Positions 41,014 to 49,630 of a stretch of 64,000 nucleotides of DNA are shown piece by piece. The notes beneath the pieces are model-generated. The model made no database searches. It saw nothing but the letters and a program-made list of their open reading frames with translations, and was not told where the DNA came from. Positions within the stretch are counted from its first letter, which is position 1. Every line of letters begins with the position of its first letter. This stretch comes from Tritrichomonas foetus. Taxonomy: Eukaryota; Parabasalia; Tritrichomonadida; Tritrichomonadidae. The stretch lies in contig MLAK01001415.1 in the NCBI GenBank assembly GCA_001839685.1, positions 70,822 to 134,821 of the forward strand, in the 5' to 3' direction. A program made the position numbers and the translations under genes.

Positions 41014-41180
41014 CATTTCTTAAAGAGAATGGACAGATAGATGAAAAATCTATCCCAACATTTCCCAGAACATTTCAGGAAATAAAAACATGGGATCAAA
41101 AAATAAAAGATGTTTCTTTCTCAAATGCATCAATTAGAATACCAAACCTTTATTTATTTGTAAATAGCAAAAACTTCGAA

Positions 41181-43304
41181 ATGATTCAAAATATATACCA
41201 ACATGTTCTTTCTCCTCTTATTAGCTGTTGTACAGCAAATTATTTAAATTGCATTTTTTCAATCATCTCAATCAAGAATGTTGAAATATTATATAATTCA
41301 ATAGGAATTCAAATGAGCAATACAATGTGCACTGTTTTTACTGCAAAAAAGATGCTTTTTAGCGAAAATAATATCTTTATAAGCATACAACCTCAAACAC
41401 TTAAGATTCCTTCAATTCTAACACCACTAGATATTGAAGAGCAGATAAAAGGATCTTTTGCTACGTTCATAAATATTAGTGATGATGTTTTGATAGGTTT
41501 TCACCTCTCAAATTATATTATTTCCTCAATGAATCAATTGATGAAGAAAAATATAATTACCCCTCAGTGTCAACTTATAATTGATTTGGAGAATTCATTT
41601 TATGATTACTTCGTTCACGATTTCCCTTTTCGAAGCATAATATCAATTCAGAAGTTCGAATTAAATATGTCTTACCCAGATTTCATTGGTGAAATTACAT
41701 CTAGATTTGTTGTCTATGTTAGTAATAATAGAAATTCTATCCCAGCATCATTATTTAATGTGGAAAAAGATAAATTTCAATTATATGATTTTGCCAAAAT
41801 CGGAACTATTAATTTGGATTCCTTTAATAGGAGTTATAGTGATGAATCGAATCGGGAAATAATTCATAATCATATTAAAAGTATATCAATAGATGGTGCA
41901 TTTTGTAGTGATTCTGTATCACTTTTGTCAGCTTACTTTTCTCATTATTATGGACATAAATCGAATGAATCATTTGATAAGAAAACTTTTGAAGAAGAAT
42001 TTAAACGCATTTTTAATGAATCAAAACAGGACATAACATTAGACCCCCAAATTGATCTCAGTCACTCTTTCATTAAAATAAACTCTGCATTAGATGATTT
42101 ATCTCTAATGCTTCATAAATTTGAAAATGAGATTCCTGGCTATGATATCAACTGCTCTGAAAAAAAAATCAATGATTGCGAACGATCAAAAGTTTTCACA
42201 GGTGAAATTGGAAATATGGAAATATTGTGGAGTATTAAATCATTGATATTAACAATAAAACTTTTTAATGGTAGAGATTTTTCCCAGAAATATGATTTTT
42301 CCAACATATGCAAAATTCCTGAATACATCAATGAAGTCGTTGATGATGACTTTGAATGGATATCACTGAGGGACACTTCTCAAAATCTTCAAATAGAAAG
42401 TAACACCAGCATATACATAAAATTATATGATTTTAATGACTTTATTAAGAAATCTGTTTCTTGTCAAGTCAATCAATTTAGTATAAAAGACAATTTATTG
42501 AACTCTAGCTCAAAATATCTTGTAACAGTTGATCAAAATTCACACAATAATTTTTCTCTGGAATATGAGCATTTATTTAATGGAAATTCTAGATTATATG
42601 TAGACTTACCTAGGTTTTTATTTTATATTACTGATCAACAAATTAATTATATCCTCGAGTTTTCCAAGAATCCAACAATTTCTATGTATTGCAACTTTCC
42701 AAAAATGTACTTTGAAAATGTAATCCTTAGATTTTCAGAAATATATTTAAATGGTGCCTTTCATTGCTATGGTGACTTCTTATTGGATAACATTACAGTT
42801 GTAATTCCATGCTATCAATTTTATGGAGTAAATGGTATCGATGAATTAGTTGGAGATATTTTAAAATCTCTTTGGGCAGATATCTTTAAAGACAAAGCTT
42901 CTGAGTTTGTTATCAATAATACTATTTTATCAAATTTAAGAGTAATTACAAATACAATAAAACCAATAATTTCTCTCCATATTAAGAAGCGAGGGATCAT
43001 TAGAGGATTAATTGGAGGACTAACAGAAATGGCAGAAATCATTAATATTGAATCCATGAATGGTAATTCGCGAATCAATATTATCCAAAGAATTTATACC
43101 TTAACAATAAAATACATGGATCACTTACAAGAAATTGATGCAAAATCATATAGTCATTCATTTTCGACATTTATAGTAACTAAATCTAATACAAATAGTA
43201 AATATAGAATAAGCATTGTGCCAAGAAGTTTTAAATATAGAGGACTAAATGATATTAAAAATAATATCTTCAAAAATGTGAATAAGAATTTAATAAAACA
43301 ATAA
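41181..43304 (+). CDS. ATG2-like lipid-transfer protein, C-terminal part
   Basis: 707 codons from an internal ATG; the same frame is open upstream from about 40983 and overlaps the previous ORF. A segment LTIKLFNGRDFSQKYD (about 352-367) resembles the ATG2 central motif (LxLYDGYDW-like), and the C-terminal stretch PIISLHIKKRGIIRGLIGGLTEM has the G-rich amphipathic character of the ATG2 C-terminal region. The remainder is beta-strand rich. Together the two parts give about 1080 residues, shorter than ATG2 of animals or fungi. If the shift is real the gene is a pseudogene; if an assembly error, it is a divergent ATG2 or another bridge-like lipid-transfer protein. Confidence 0.5.
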   Translation: MIQNIYQHVLSPLISCCTANYLNCIFSIISIKNVEILYNSIGIQMSNTMCTVFTAKKMLFSENNIFISIQPQTLKIPSILTPLDIEEQIKGSFATFINISDDVLIGFHLSNYIISSMNQLMKKNIITPQCQLIIDLENSFYDYFVHDFPFRSIISIQKFELNMSYPDFIGEITSRFVVYVSNNRNSIPASLFNVEKDKFQLYDFAKIGTINLDSFNRSYSDESNREIIHNHIKSISIDGAFCSDSVSLLSAYFSHYYGHKSNESFDKKTFEEEFKRIFNESKQDITLDPQIDLSHSFIKINSALDDLSLMLHKFENEIPGYDINCSEKKINDCERSKVFTGEIGNMEILWSIKSLILTIKLFNGRDFSQKYDFSNICKIPEYINEVVDDDFEWISLRDTSQNLQIESNTSIYIKLYDFNDFIKKSVSCQVNQFSIKDNLLNSSSKYLVTVDQNSHNNFSLEYEHLFNGNSRLYVDLPRFLFYITDQQINYILEFSKNPTISMYCNFPKMYFENVILRFSEIYLNGAFHCYGDFLLDNITVVIPCYQFYGVNGIDELVGDILKSLWADIFKDKASEFVINNTILSNLRVITNTIKPIISLHIKKRGIIRGLIGGLTEMAEIINIESMNGNSRINIIQRIYTLTIKYMDHLQEIDAKSYSHSFSTFIVTKSNTNSKYRISIVPRSFKYRGLNDIKNNIFKNVNKNLIKQ

Positions 43305-43313
43305 TGAAATGCT

Positions 43314-43478
43314 ATGAAATCTATAATAAAATATGCGGGAAACTATTATTCTTTCTCTGTTTTTGTTTTTACTATAACTTCTTCTTTCATTCCACTTGAT
43401 AAGTCAGACACCAAAAAACATGACTACAGCTTTGCAATTCGTTCACTTCCAACTCCAACAATAAGTTTAGAGAAATAA
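43314..43478 (+). CDS. Possible 54-residue membrane mini-protein
   Basis: ATG-initiated frame just 9 bases after the stop of the ATG2-like frame and in the same phase. It has one hydrophobic segment (about 11-28, YYSFSVFVFTITSSFIPL), then a charged stretch and a natural-looking end (FAIRSLPTPTISLEK). It might be a tail-anchored small protein or read as the true tail of the preceding gene past a TAATGA. Support is composition only. Confidence 0.3.
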   Translation: MKSIIKYAGNYYSFSVFVFTITSSFIPLDKSDTKKHDYSFAIRSLPTPTISLEK

Positions 43479-43589
43479 TATCATCAATAATATTTTTATT
43501 TTAGACCTTTCTAATCCAGAATAAGCTATGACAAGAAAACCAAACACAAATAAACACAAATAAAGACAAACAAACAACAACAAATAAGC

Positions 43590-43616
43590 AAGCAAAAACA
43601 AAAACAAAAACAAAAA

Positions 43617-43663
<47 letters not shown>
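43590..43663. repeat. (CAAAAA)n followed by an A46 run
   Basis: Four CAAAAA units pass into an uninterrupted run of 46 adenines (43618-43663). It lies in the convergent 3' region between the ATG2-like gene and the MAPK15-like gene. The T-run ORF on the other strand is meaningless. It may be microsatellite expansion, or the footprint of a retroposed polyadenylated RNA; flanking target duplications are not obvious. Confidence 0.9.
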
Positions 43664-43665
<2 letters not shown>

Positions 43666-43732
43666 CAAGTGTATTAAATTTATTAAAATAAATAAATAAA
43701 ATAAAATCAAAAACTACTATAAAAACAAAAAC

Positions 43733-44842
43733 TCAATCATCCGCCGCGTGCTCATGCTTATTCTTCTGCATTGCTTTCCGCTTTGTGTCCTGCTCCTTAA
43801 TCGCCTCTTTATAAATCTGATTTCTGTATTCTCTTGCTGTGAAGTGCTGAGAATCGGGAAGCGCCATGTAAATTTTTTCTGGTGCTTCAATTTCCTTCTT
43901 TTCGTTATGAAATTGGGCGACGTAAGGGTGCTTTAAACATTCTTCAGCTGTTGGTCTATCAGCCGGATTGAACGATATCAACTTTTTCACGAGATCAATG
44001 GCATCTGGACTTGCCCCCGACAGCTTTTCTTCCAGCTTCATTCGCGGCCGCGAATACGACAAGTTCGAAAGCATTGTCTGTGTGAATGAGCTCTGCATGG
44101 CGTCAATGTCGGACTGCGACGGCGGGCCCGAATAAGACACAATCCTTTCGAGCTGGTCCATTGTTGACGCTCCCGGAAAGAGGGGCCTTCCGCTCACCAA
44201 TTCCGCCAGAATGCATCCGGCCGCCCACATGTCAATTCCGATGCCATAGGAGCACGATCCGAATAAAATTTCGGGCGCTCGGTACCACCTTGTTGCAATG
44301 TAGTCTGTGAGCTGTTCGCATGACCCTTCTTCGTTAACCGCTCGAGATAATCCGAAATCGCATACTTTGATTGATGCATCACTGCGAATCAGGATATTTG
44401 ATGGCTTCAAATCGCGGTGAATGAGCCCGGCAGAATGGATGTATTTCAGGGCGCAGAGAAGTTGCCAGAAAATATATCGATGATGGACATCCAGCAGAAT
44501 GTTCGCTCTGATTACTGCGTGAACATCCGTCTCCATAATTTCGAATACTAAGTAGAGATCTCCATCGTTTTCGGCACGATGAACAGCTATGAGACCCACT
44601 ATGAATGGATGGGATCTGAGCTGTCGGAGAAACGTAATTTCGCGATAAGTTCGTTGAGCATCCGTTGCGTTTTGAAAAGCGCCAAAAACTTTCTTGAGAG
44701 CGACGACTTGATCGGTTTGCTTGTCTCGGGCTCGAAAAACAATGCCATAGGCGCCCTTTCCAATCTTTTGGATAATATCATAGCGTCGAAGAATCTGCTG
44801 ATCCAAATTTTCAATTCCGTCGATTTCCTCTTCTTGCGCCAT
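43733..44842 (-). CDS. MAPK15/ERK7-like MAP kinase with TDY activation motif
   Basis: 369-residue CMGC kinase. Motifs: GKGAYG (28-33), Lys50, Glu68, HRDLKPSN with Asp144, DFG with Asp162, activation motif Thr179-Asp-Tyr181 followed by IATRWYRAPE. Blocks diagnostic of ERK7/8 are present: FQNATDAQRTYREI, HRAENDGDLYLVFE and METDVHAVIRANIL. MAPK15 localises to basal bodies and cilia and auto-activates in other eukaryotes, which suits a flagellate. The tail after residue 310 is short and basic/acidic (KKEIEAPEK, KEAIKEQDTKRKAMQKNKHEHAADD). Base composition is notably more GC-rich than the neighbouring genes. First ATG used. Confidence 0.92.
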   Translation of the reverse strand: MAQEEEIDGIENLDQQILRRYDIIQKIGKGAYGIVFRARDKQTDQVVALKKVFGAFQNATDAQRTYREITFLRQLRSHPFIVGLIAVHRAENDGDLYLVFEIMETDVHAVIRANILLDVHHRYIFWQLLCALKYIHSAGLIHRDLKPSNILIRSDASIKVCDFGLSRAVNEEGSCEQLTDYIATRWYRAPEILFGSCSYGIGIDMWAAGCILAELVSGRPLFPGASTMDQLERIVSYSGPPSQSDIDAMQSSFTQTMLSNLSYSRPRMKLEEKLSGASPDAIDLVKKLISFNPADRPTAEECLKHPYVAQFHNEKKEIEAPEKIYMALPDSQHFTAREYRNQIYKEAIKEQDTKRKAMQKNKHEHAADD

Positions 44843-45804
44843 TTCTTAGAAGGTTTTGAAGTATTTTTTCATTCAAATATTTCACCATTTATGGGTAGTT
44901 GTACAGAAAATTAATAGGTTACGATTAATCAATAACTTTTTGATATAATTTAAATTCAGCATATCTAATTTTTCAATTATCTTATACTTGACATTTTCAT
45001 CAAAATAACAAATTCACATTCAAAATATCTCTGGACGATATATCAATTAACGTATTCCTATCAACCCAAAATAAATGATGTGTTTATATAATGATTAAGT
45101 TGATTGATACACGTTTTATAGAGTCTATTACAATATATGATATATTGTCAGAACCAAGTATCGAGTAATCCTTTTAGAATAAACAATAAGCAGAATGAAT
45201 ATCAATTCATTTCTATACAAAAGGAGTATTTTGATTCTTATTTGTTGGTCATATTTATATTTGTTGTTTATCTATTGTATATTATGGGTAAAATAAATCA
45301 TTGTAGAGGTATTTTGATCAACAATTCAAATCAACATTATTTTTTCTGGTATTATCTGGTCTGTCAAATAGAGATTTCAAATGTATTTTGACATGGCAAA
45401 TTTATGATTTTTATCGTTGTTTCATGCTCACAACTCCGGAGTCATTTCATCGATGTTAAAAATAATTGAAATCAGATCTTGTTGCTAATTTCTCAGAAAT
45501 AATAATTTATCTTCACCGTCTATTATCTTCATTCATGTAATTTCCTTATTTGCCATTTTAATATTGCCAATAATCTAAGATTTGAAGATTATATTATTTG
45601 TCTCATACAAATCGTCATGATGATTTTTTTTCGATTTTGAAATAATTTTTTTTACATATGAGAAACGTGTCCTGACTCATTTAATATGCATGTAGAAATA
45701 TTTCACATCACTAAGATTGTCAGATGACCAATTTAAAAATATAAAAAGATTTTATGAGAATAAGAATTTACAAAAATAACATAAAGTTTCATAATCAATG
45801 CTCA
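44843..45804. other. Long intergenic spacer
   Basis: About 960 bp between the MAPK15-like start and the SYS1 stop. Very AT-rich; an 84-codon frame at 45137-45391 has no convincing character. No RNA gene or repeat recognised. Confidence 0.45.
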
Positions 45805-46275
45805 TCATGTGCCTTTGAATGCAGAAGGAAACATGGCTTCAAGATTGATGTCCTGCATCTCATAATTCATTGAAATTTTTCCGGCGAAAATTGTAGAAAT
45901 AATAACCGAAAAAAGTGTACAAATCCACCAACAGAATGATTTCGGAAATGCATAAAAACAAGTAATAATGACTAAATGTAAAAGAAATGTCGTCGATACA
46001 AAATCTAATGCTTTCCGGAATTTTCCTTCAAGGAAAACGAAAAGAAGCGAACTGACGATGCCGCCAAAAAGCTGTCCGAGAATAGAAATTCTTCCTAAAA
46101 CTGTCGAAAATTTGAAAATTGCGTAATTAATAATTTGCTGGTGCGAATAGGGGATGGTAAAAAGCCAATCTGCGACTAAAACGAAAAGAATATATGCGAG
46201 GTAGAATGTAGTAAGTATTGCTAAGATTTCAGAAATCACAAGAATTGCATCAAATTGGATTTTCCTTCGAAACAT
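45805..46275 (-). CDS. SYS1-family Golgi membrane protein
   Basis: 156-residue protein with four membrane spans (about 10-35, 60-83, 91-110 and 114-132), matching SYS1 in length and topology. Conserved marks: FDAILVISEI at the first helix, the loop FSTVLGRISILGQLFGG (as F-S-T-x-x-G-R in SYS1), LDFVSTTFLLHLV, the aromatic block SFCWW, and a C-terminal YEMQDINLE. SYS1 recruits the Arl3/ARFRP1 GTPase to the trans-Golgi through its acetylated N-terminus. The upstream 11-mer ATATGGTCAAA is 25-35 bases before the ATG. Confidence 0.88.
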   Translation of the reverse strand: MFRRKIQFDAILVISEILAILTTFYLAYILFVLVADWLFTIPYSHQQIINYAIFKFSTVLGRISILGQLFGGIVSSLLFVFLEGKFRKALDFVSTTFLLHLVIITCFYAFPKSFCWWICTLFSVIISTIFAGKISMNYEMQDINLEAMFPSAFKGT

Positions 46276-46299
46276 TTGGAAATTTTAAACTCCATCCAT

Positions 46300-46310
46300 T
46301 TTGACCATAT
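46300..46310 (-). promoter_or_regulatory. ATATGGTCAAA upstream of SYS1
   Basis: Read toward the gene, ATATGGTCAAA ends 25 bases before the ATG. The identical 11-mer is 33-43 bases before the Erv46-like gene (63676-63686). Two more GGTCAAA words in either direction follow within 40 bp. A shared promoter element of two early-secretory genes is plausible but rests on two instances. Confidence 0.4.
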
Positions 46311-46585
46311 AATTGACATTGAATTTGACCTTCACTTTTGGTCAAATGAAAGGATAAAAACGCAACAAATCGAGTTTTTGATTCTATGTTAAATATATAT
46401 TAATGAGTATACTTTTCACTCCAATATACCAAATTAATAAAGAAACAAAAAAAGGGTATTGAAATTGTAATTTTCGATTTATTCAAACATAAAAAAATTT
46501 CAAATAAAAGTAGTTTTTCCATATTTATATGATCATTAACTCTTAGCATTTAAATATAAGTCCATGGAAAATTTAGGTTTCAATT
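46311..46585. other. Spacer with further GGTCAAA words
   Basis: AT-rich region between the SYS1 promoter and the stop of the metallophosphoesterase-like gene. It includes GAAGGTCAAATTC (minus strand, near 46323-46335) and TTGGTCAAAT (plus strand, near 46338-46347). Otherwise featureless. Confidence 0.4.
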
Positions 46586-48265
46586 CTAATATGATGAAGA
46601 GTCTGCTTCATTGTTAATCTGTTTATCAATTATGATTTCTTTTTCTTTGGGCTTTGGAAATTCGCTTGGTAAAGAAAAAGCTTCAACCACAAATCCAGTT
46701 TCTTTTGTAAAAGTGACAACTGCCATTCTTTTATCATCAATGACTTCATCCTTTTTAATCGGTGATGTATCAATAATGAAAGCTGTTCCTTGTGGGTTGT
46801 TGGATTTTCCTAAAACAAATTGCCGAATGTGACCAGTTACGAAAATCACATTATTTATTTCATTTTCCTTAATTTCCGGAATTTGAACGATCATATCGGG
46901 AGATCGCTTGAATGTCTCTGGGGCATGACGGAAGTATAATGTTTTATCACCTCTTTCCAAATGAATTACTCCATAACAGCTCTTAAAATATTTATATAAA
47001 AGCGACATTTCTTTCAAAGATAAGGTCTTTTTCCATTTCCCGTCACCAAATTGAATTTTTCCATCATCTAATTTTTTGACATCATCTTGGCAAACGTCAA
47101 AAAGCGCGTCACACTCAGCATTTCCAGCAATGAATTTAACTCGACTTTTTATTTTATCAAAATTCGCTTTAGTGAATTTGATTTCTTTAAAATCAGAAAT
47201 ATCTTGAAACTCTGAATCAACGAAAAATTCACTTATCAGGTTCAAACAAGCCCAATTTGAAGCACGTTTTGGATTAGAATCAGATAAATCATCAAAGAAG
47301 TCACCTACAAACATAAAATTGATTTTTGGATTGGATTTGATAAATGTTACAATTGCCTGCAATTTTTTAAGATCACCTTCAATGTCACCAACAGCAACAC
47401 ACATTATTGGGCGTTTACTAGTTATTTTCAATTCTTTAGAAAGTATATTTTTATTATGCATGTTTGATTTCTTATCACATTTGGTTGATTTTTTGCCTAT
47501 TTTAGATGTTTTTTTATCACTTTTAGAAGATTTTTGATGATTTGATTTTGTTGGTTTTTTCAGGCTGTTTTTTTGATTTTTGATTAAATCATTTTCTTTT
47601 TCAATTTCTTGATGGTACATCGGCAAAACTGGAGTCTTTGCTGGAGCATAACGTGATTTTTTCCGATGGCGGCTTTTTTCGCATTCTTTTTCTTCTTCAT
47701 CACTATCACTGATGTAACGTATCTTAATATGGTGCTTCTTTTGATGATTTTCATGAGTGTTTGTATGATTTTTCCTGTGGTGAAGTGATTTATGTTGATG
47801 ATGTGATTTTTTCATCACTATTTTTGGTGTAGTTTCAAAAGAAGATGATGAATACTCATCACTGGAAAAACTAAGAGGGTCAGAAAATGAAAAATCATCA
47901 ATTGGAAATAAAAGTGGTGTTTTTGGCCTTTTAATTTCACCATCAGATGAATAGTCATCATTTTCATTTTTCTTTTCAATTTTCTCATCCACATAAAAAT
48001 GTTCTTCAATTGGAATAGCGCGGGCATATAGCGGTCGCTGTTTTTGATGATTTGAATGTCTGTTTGTATGCGAGCGATATTTTTTATGTTTGTGAACACG
48101 TTCTTTTTGGAAATAATGACAATCTTCGCGTATCAAATTTCTCATTTTTTGCTGATCTCGAAAATTTTGGACCTGGTTATCTTGTAAAAGTTTCCTGACA
48201 TCTGACAATCTGGTTTTAATGTTTTCGATTTCTTCATAAAAGGTGAGATATTTGTTTTCACTCAT
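46586..48265 (-). CDS. Calcineurin-like metallophosphoesterase-fold protein with basic N-terminal region
   Basis: 559 residues. Residues 1-285 are low-complexity: a short coiled coil (8-45), then Lys/His/Ser/Asn-rich sequence with acidic patches, probably disordered and perhaps nucleic-acid or cytoskeleton binding. From about 286 a compact domain shows the order of metallophosphoesterase motifs: VAVGDIEGD (about 290-297), FVGDFFDDL (about 319-326), IAGNAECD (about 376-383) and VTGH near the end. Each departs from the canonical GDxHG, GDxxDR and GNHE: the His of motif one is Glu, the Arg of motif two is Asp and the His of motif three is Ala. Catalysis is therefore doubtful. Divergent from the thioredoxin gene (167 bp). 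Confidence 0.65.
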   Translation of the reverse strand: MSENKYLTFYEEIENIKTRLSDVRKLLQDNQVQNFRDQQKMRNLIREDCHYFQKERVHKHKKYRSHTNRHSNHQKQRPLYARAIPIEEHFYVDEKIEKKNENDDYSSDGEIKRPKTPLLFPIDDFSFSDPLSFSSDEYSSSSFETTPKIVMKKSHHQHKSLHHRKNHTNTHENHQKKHHIKIRYISDSDEEEKECEKSRHRKKSRYAPAKTPVLPMYHQEIEKENDLIKNQKNSLKKPTKSNHQKSSKSDKKTSKIGKKSTKCDKKSNMHNKNILSKELKITSKRPIMCVAVGDIEGDLKKLQAIVTFIKSNPKINFMFVGDFFDDLSDSNPKRASNWACLNLISEFFVDSEFQDISDFKEIKFTKANFDKIKSRVKFIAGNAECDALFDVCQDDVKKLDDGKIQFGDGKWKKTLSLKEMSLLYKYFKSCYGVIHLERGDKTLYFRHAPETFKRSPDMIVQIPEIKENEINNVIFVTGHIRQFVLGKSNNPQGTAFIIDTSPIKKDEVIDDKRMAVVTFTKETGFVVEAFSLPSEFPKPKEKEIIIDKQINNEADSSSY

Positions 48266-48432
48266 GTTTGTTTTTTAAAAATTATTAGCGAAATACATGA
48301 TGGCGAAATTTATGGTCATTTTTTCACCATTTTAATAATAAACGGAATTTTTCGTCCTTTTCAAAATGCATTTTAGCCTAGTTTGTTTAATAAATTGACC
48401 ATAGAAAATGAGATAAAATCAAGAAAAATAAA

Positions 48433-49443
48433 ATGATTCTTTTTTCTTTTCTTTCGATAATAATAGAAAAGAGTCTTTCTCCCTCAAGCTTCGCTTCTGA
48501 ACTCAAAGATAAAAGACCGCTTGTTGTTCGTTTTTCAGGTGAACACCGTCCACGATCTGTTCAATTGAATCAAGATTGGGCCCGCTTTTCTCAAATGTAC
48601 GAATCATCAGAAGAAATCAGAGTTGCACATGTCAACTGCGGCAAATTCGGTCGACTTTGTTTACGAGAAACAGCTTGGGACCCACCAATCGTTCGAATGT
48701 ATATCAATAATACAATTGTTCAATATGACGGCGGAATGTCATACGAATCACTTGGCGATTGGACTCGACGCTATTCCGGAGTTCAAGGAAAGTATATTCA
48801 CTTAGATTTATTATCACCAAACAATAAAACATTTCATCAACTTTTAAGTCAGAAAAAGTGCGTATTTGTAATGTTCCATGTACCCTGGTGTCGAAAATGC
48901 CAGCGCTTTATGGGCTCACTTCGAGACATAGCTCGAGCATATCGAAATGAAGGAAATGTTTCTATTTGTGAAGTAGACTCTGACAAATATAAATCATTTT
49001 TCTTTGACTATACAATTCGAAAATATCCATCAATGAATCTCTTCGTTGAAGGTCAAAGAAAAAATTATGAAGGTGAATTAGACAAATCTGACATAATCGA
49101 CTATATAAACGATTTTTGTGGAACACAAAGAACAGAAGAAGGTGGATTATCATCTGAAGCAGGTGTGATCGATGAAGTTTCAACAATTGTTGAAGATTTC
49201 ATGCGAAAACGAAATCAAAAATATATAACTGAGATGAAAATGGTCGATGGAACAGAACAATATGTTGAAATTATGGAAGATATTTTGAAAACTGGAAATT
49301 TCGATTCATTGTTTAGAGAGAGAGAAAGATTAGCTTCAATCCTCTCTCAAGAATCAGCTAGTCAGGCATCACAAGATAAATTGAAGATAAAATTGAATAT
49401 CATTTCGACTTTCATCAGTTACATTGATGTGCCTGATGAATAA
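48433..49443 (+). CDS. PDI-like thioredoxin-domain protein with ERp29-type C-domain (PDI-D)
   Basis: 336-residue ER-lumen oxidoreductase/chaperone. The N-terminus (MILFSFLSIIIEKSLSPSSFA) is a plausible signal peptide. Two thioredoxin-like domains follow: the first (about 22-118) lacks the CxxC pair, the second (about 119-225) has VPWCRKC with Cys153 and Cys156, and the cis-Pro region RKYPSMNLF. The C-terminal helical domain (about 250-333: EQYVEIMEDI, FRERERLASIL, KIKLNIISTF) matches the ERp29-C/PDI-D type. There is no clear KDEL-like signal; the chain ends in DVPDE. Divergent neighbour at 48265. The assignment is solid for PDI-D, substrate unknown. Confidence 0.85.
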   Translation: MILFSFLSIIIEKSLSPSSFASELKDKRPLVVRFSGEHRPRSVQLNQDWARFSQMYESSEEIRVAHVNCGKFGRLCLRETAWDPPIVRMYINNTIVQYDGGMSYESLGDWTRRYSGVQGKYIHLDLLSPNNKTFHQLLSQKKCVFVMFHVPWCRKCQRFMGSLRDIARAYRNEGNVSICEVDSDKYKSFFFDYTIRKYPSMNLFVEGQRKNYEGELDKSDIIDYINDFCGTQRTEEGGLSSEAGVIDEVSTIVEDFMRKRNQKYITEMKMVDGTEQYVEIMEDILKTGNFDSLFRERERLASILSQESASQASQDKLKIKLNIISTFISYIDVPDE

Positions 49444-49630
49444 AAATGAGTATTTGTTTCATGATATAATAAATGTTTTTCTTAGAAATATGTTTCTATG
49501 TATTTAGAAGTATATTTGTTCTTTAGTTGAGGAAAGCATATTGGAAGTGAAAATATGAAGATGAATAAAATATGAAGATGAATAAAGATAGAAAACATTT
49601 TTATTCCGTATTGAAAACAATTACTATAAT
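49444..49630. other. Convergent 3' spacer
   Basis: Spacer between the thioredoxin-protein stop and the glycosyltransferase stop. It contains a direct duplication, AAAATATGAAGATGAATAAA, in two tandem partial copies at about 49550-49585. No gene. Confidence 0.5.

Noticed and set aside
43501..43710. 69-codon Phe-rich minus-strand ORF
   Set aside because: Translation of the A46 run; no biological meaning.
45137..45391. 84-codon ORF in the SYS1/MAPK15 spacer
   Set aside because: Composition matches random AT-rich DNA and there is no motif; not convincing as a gene.
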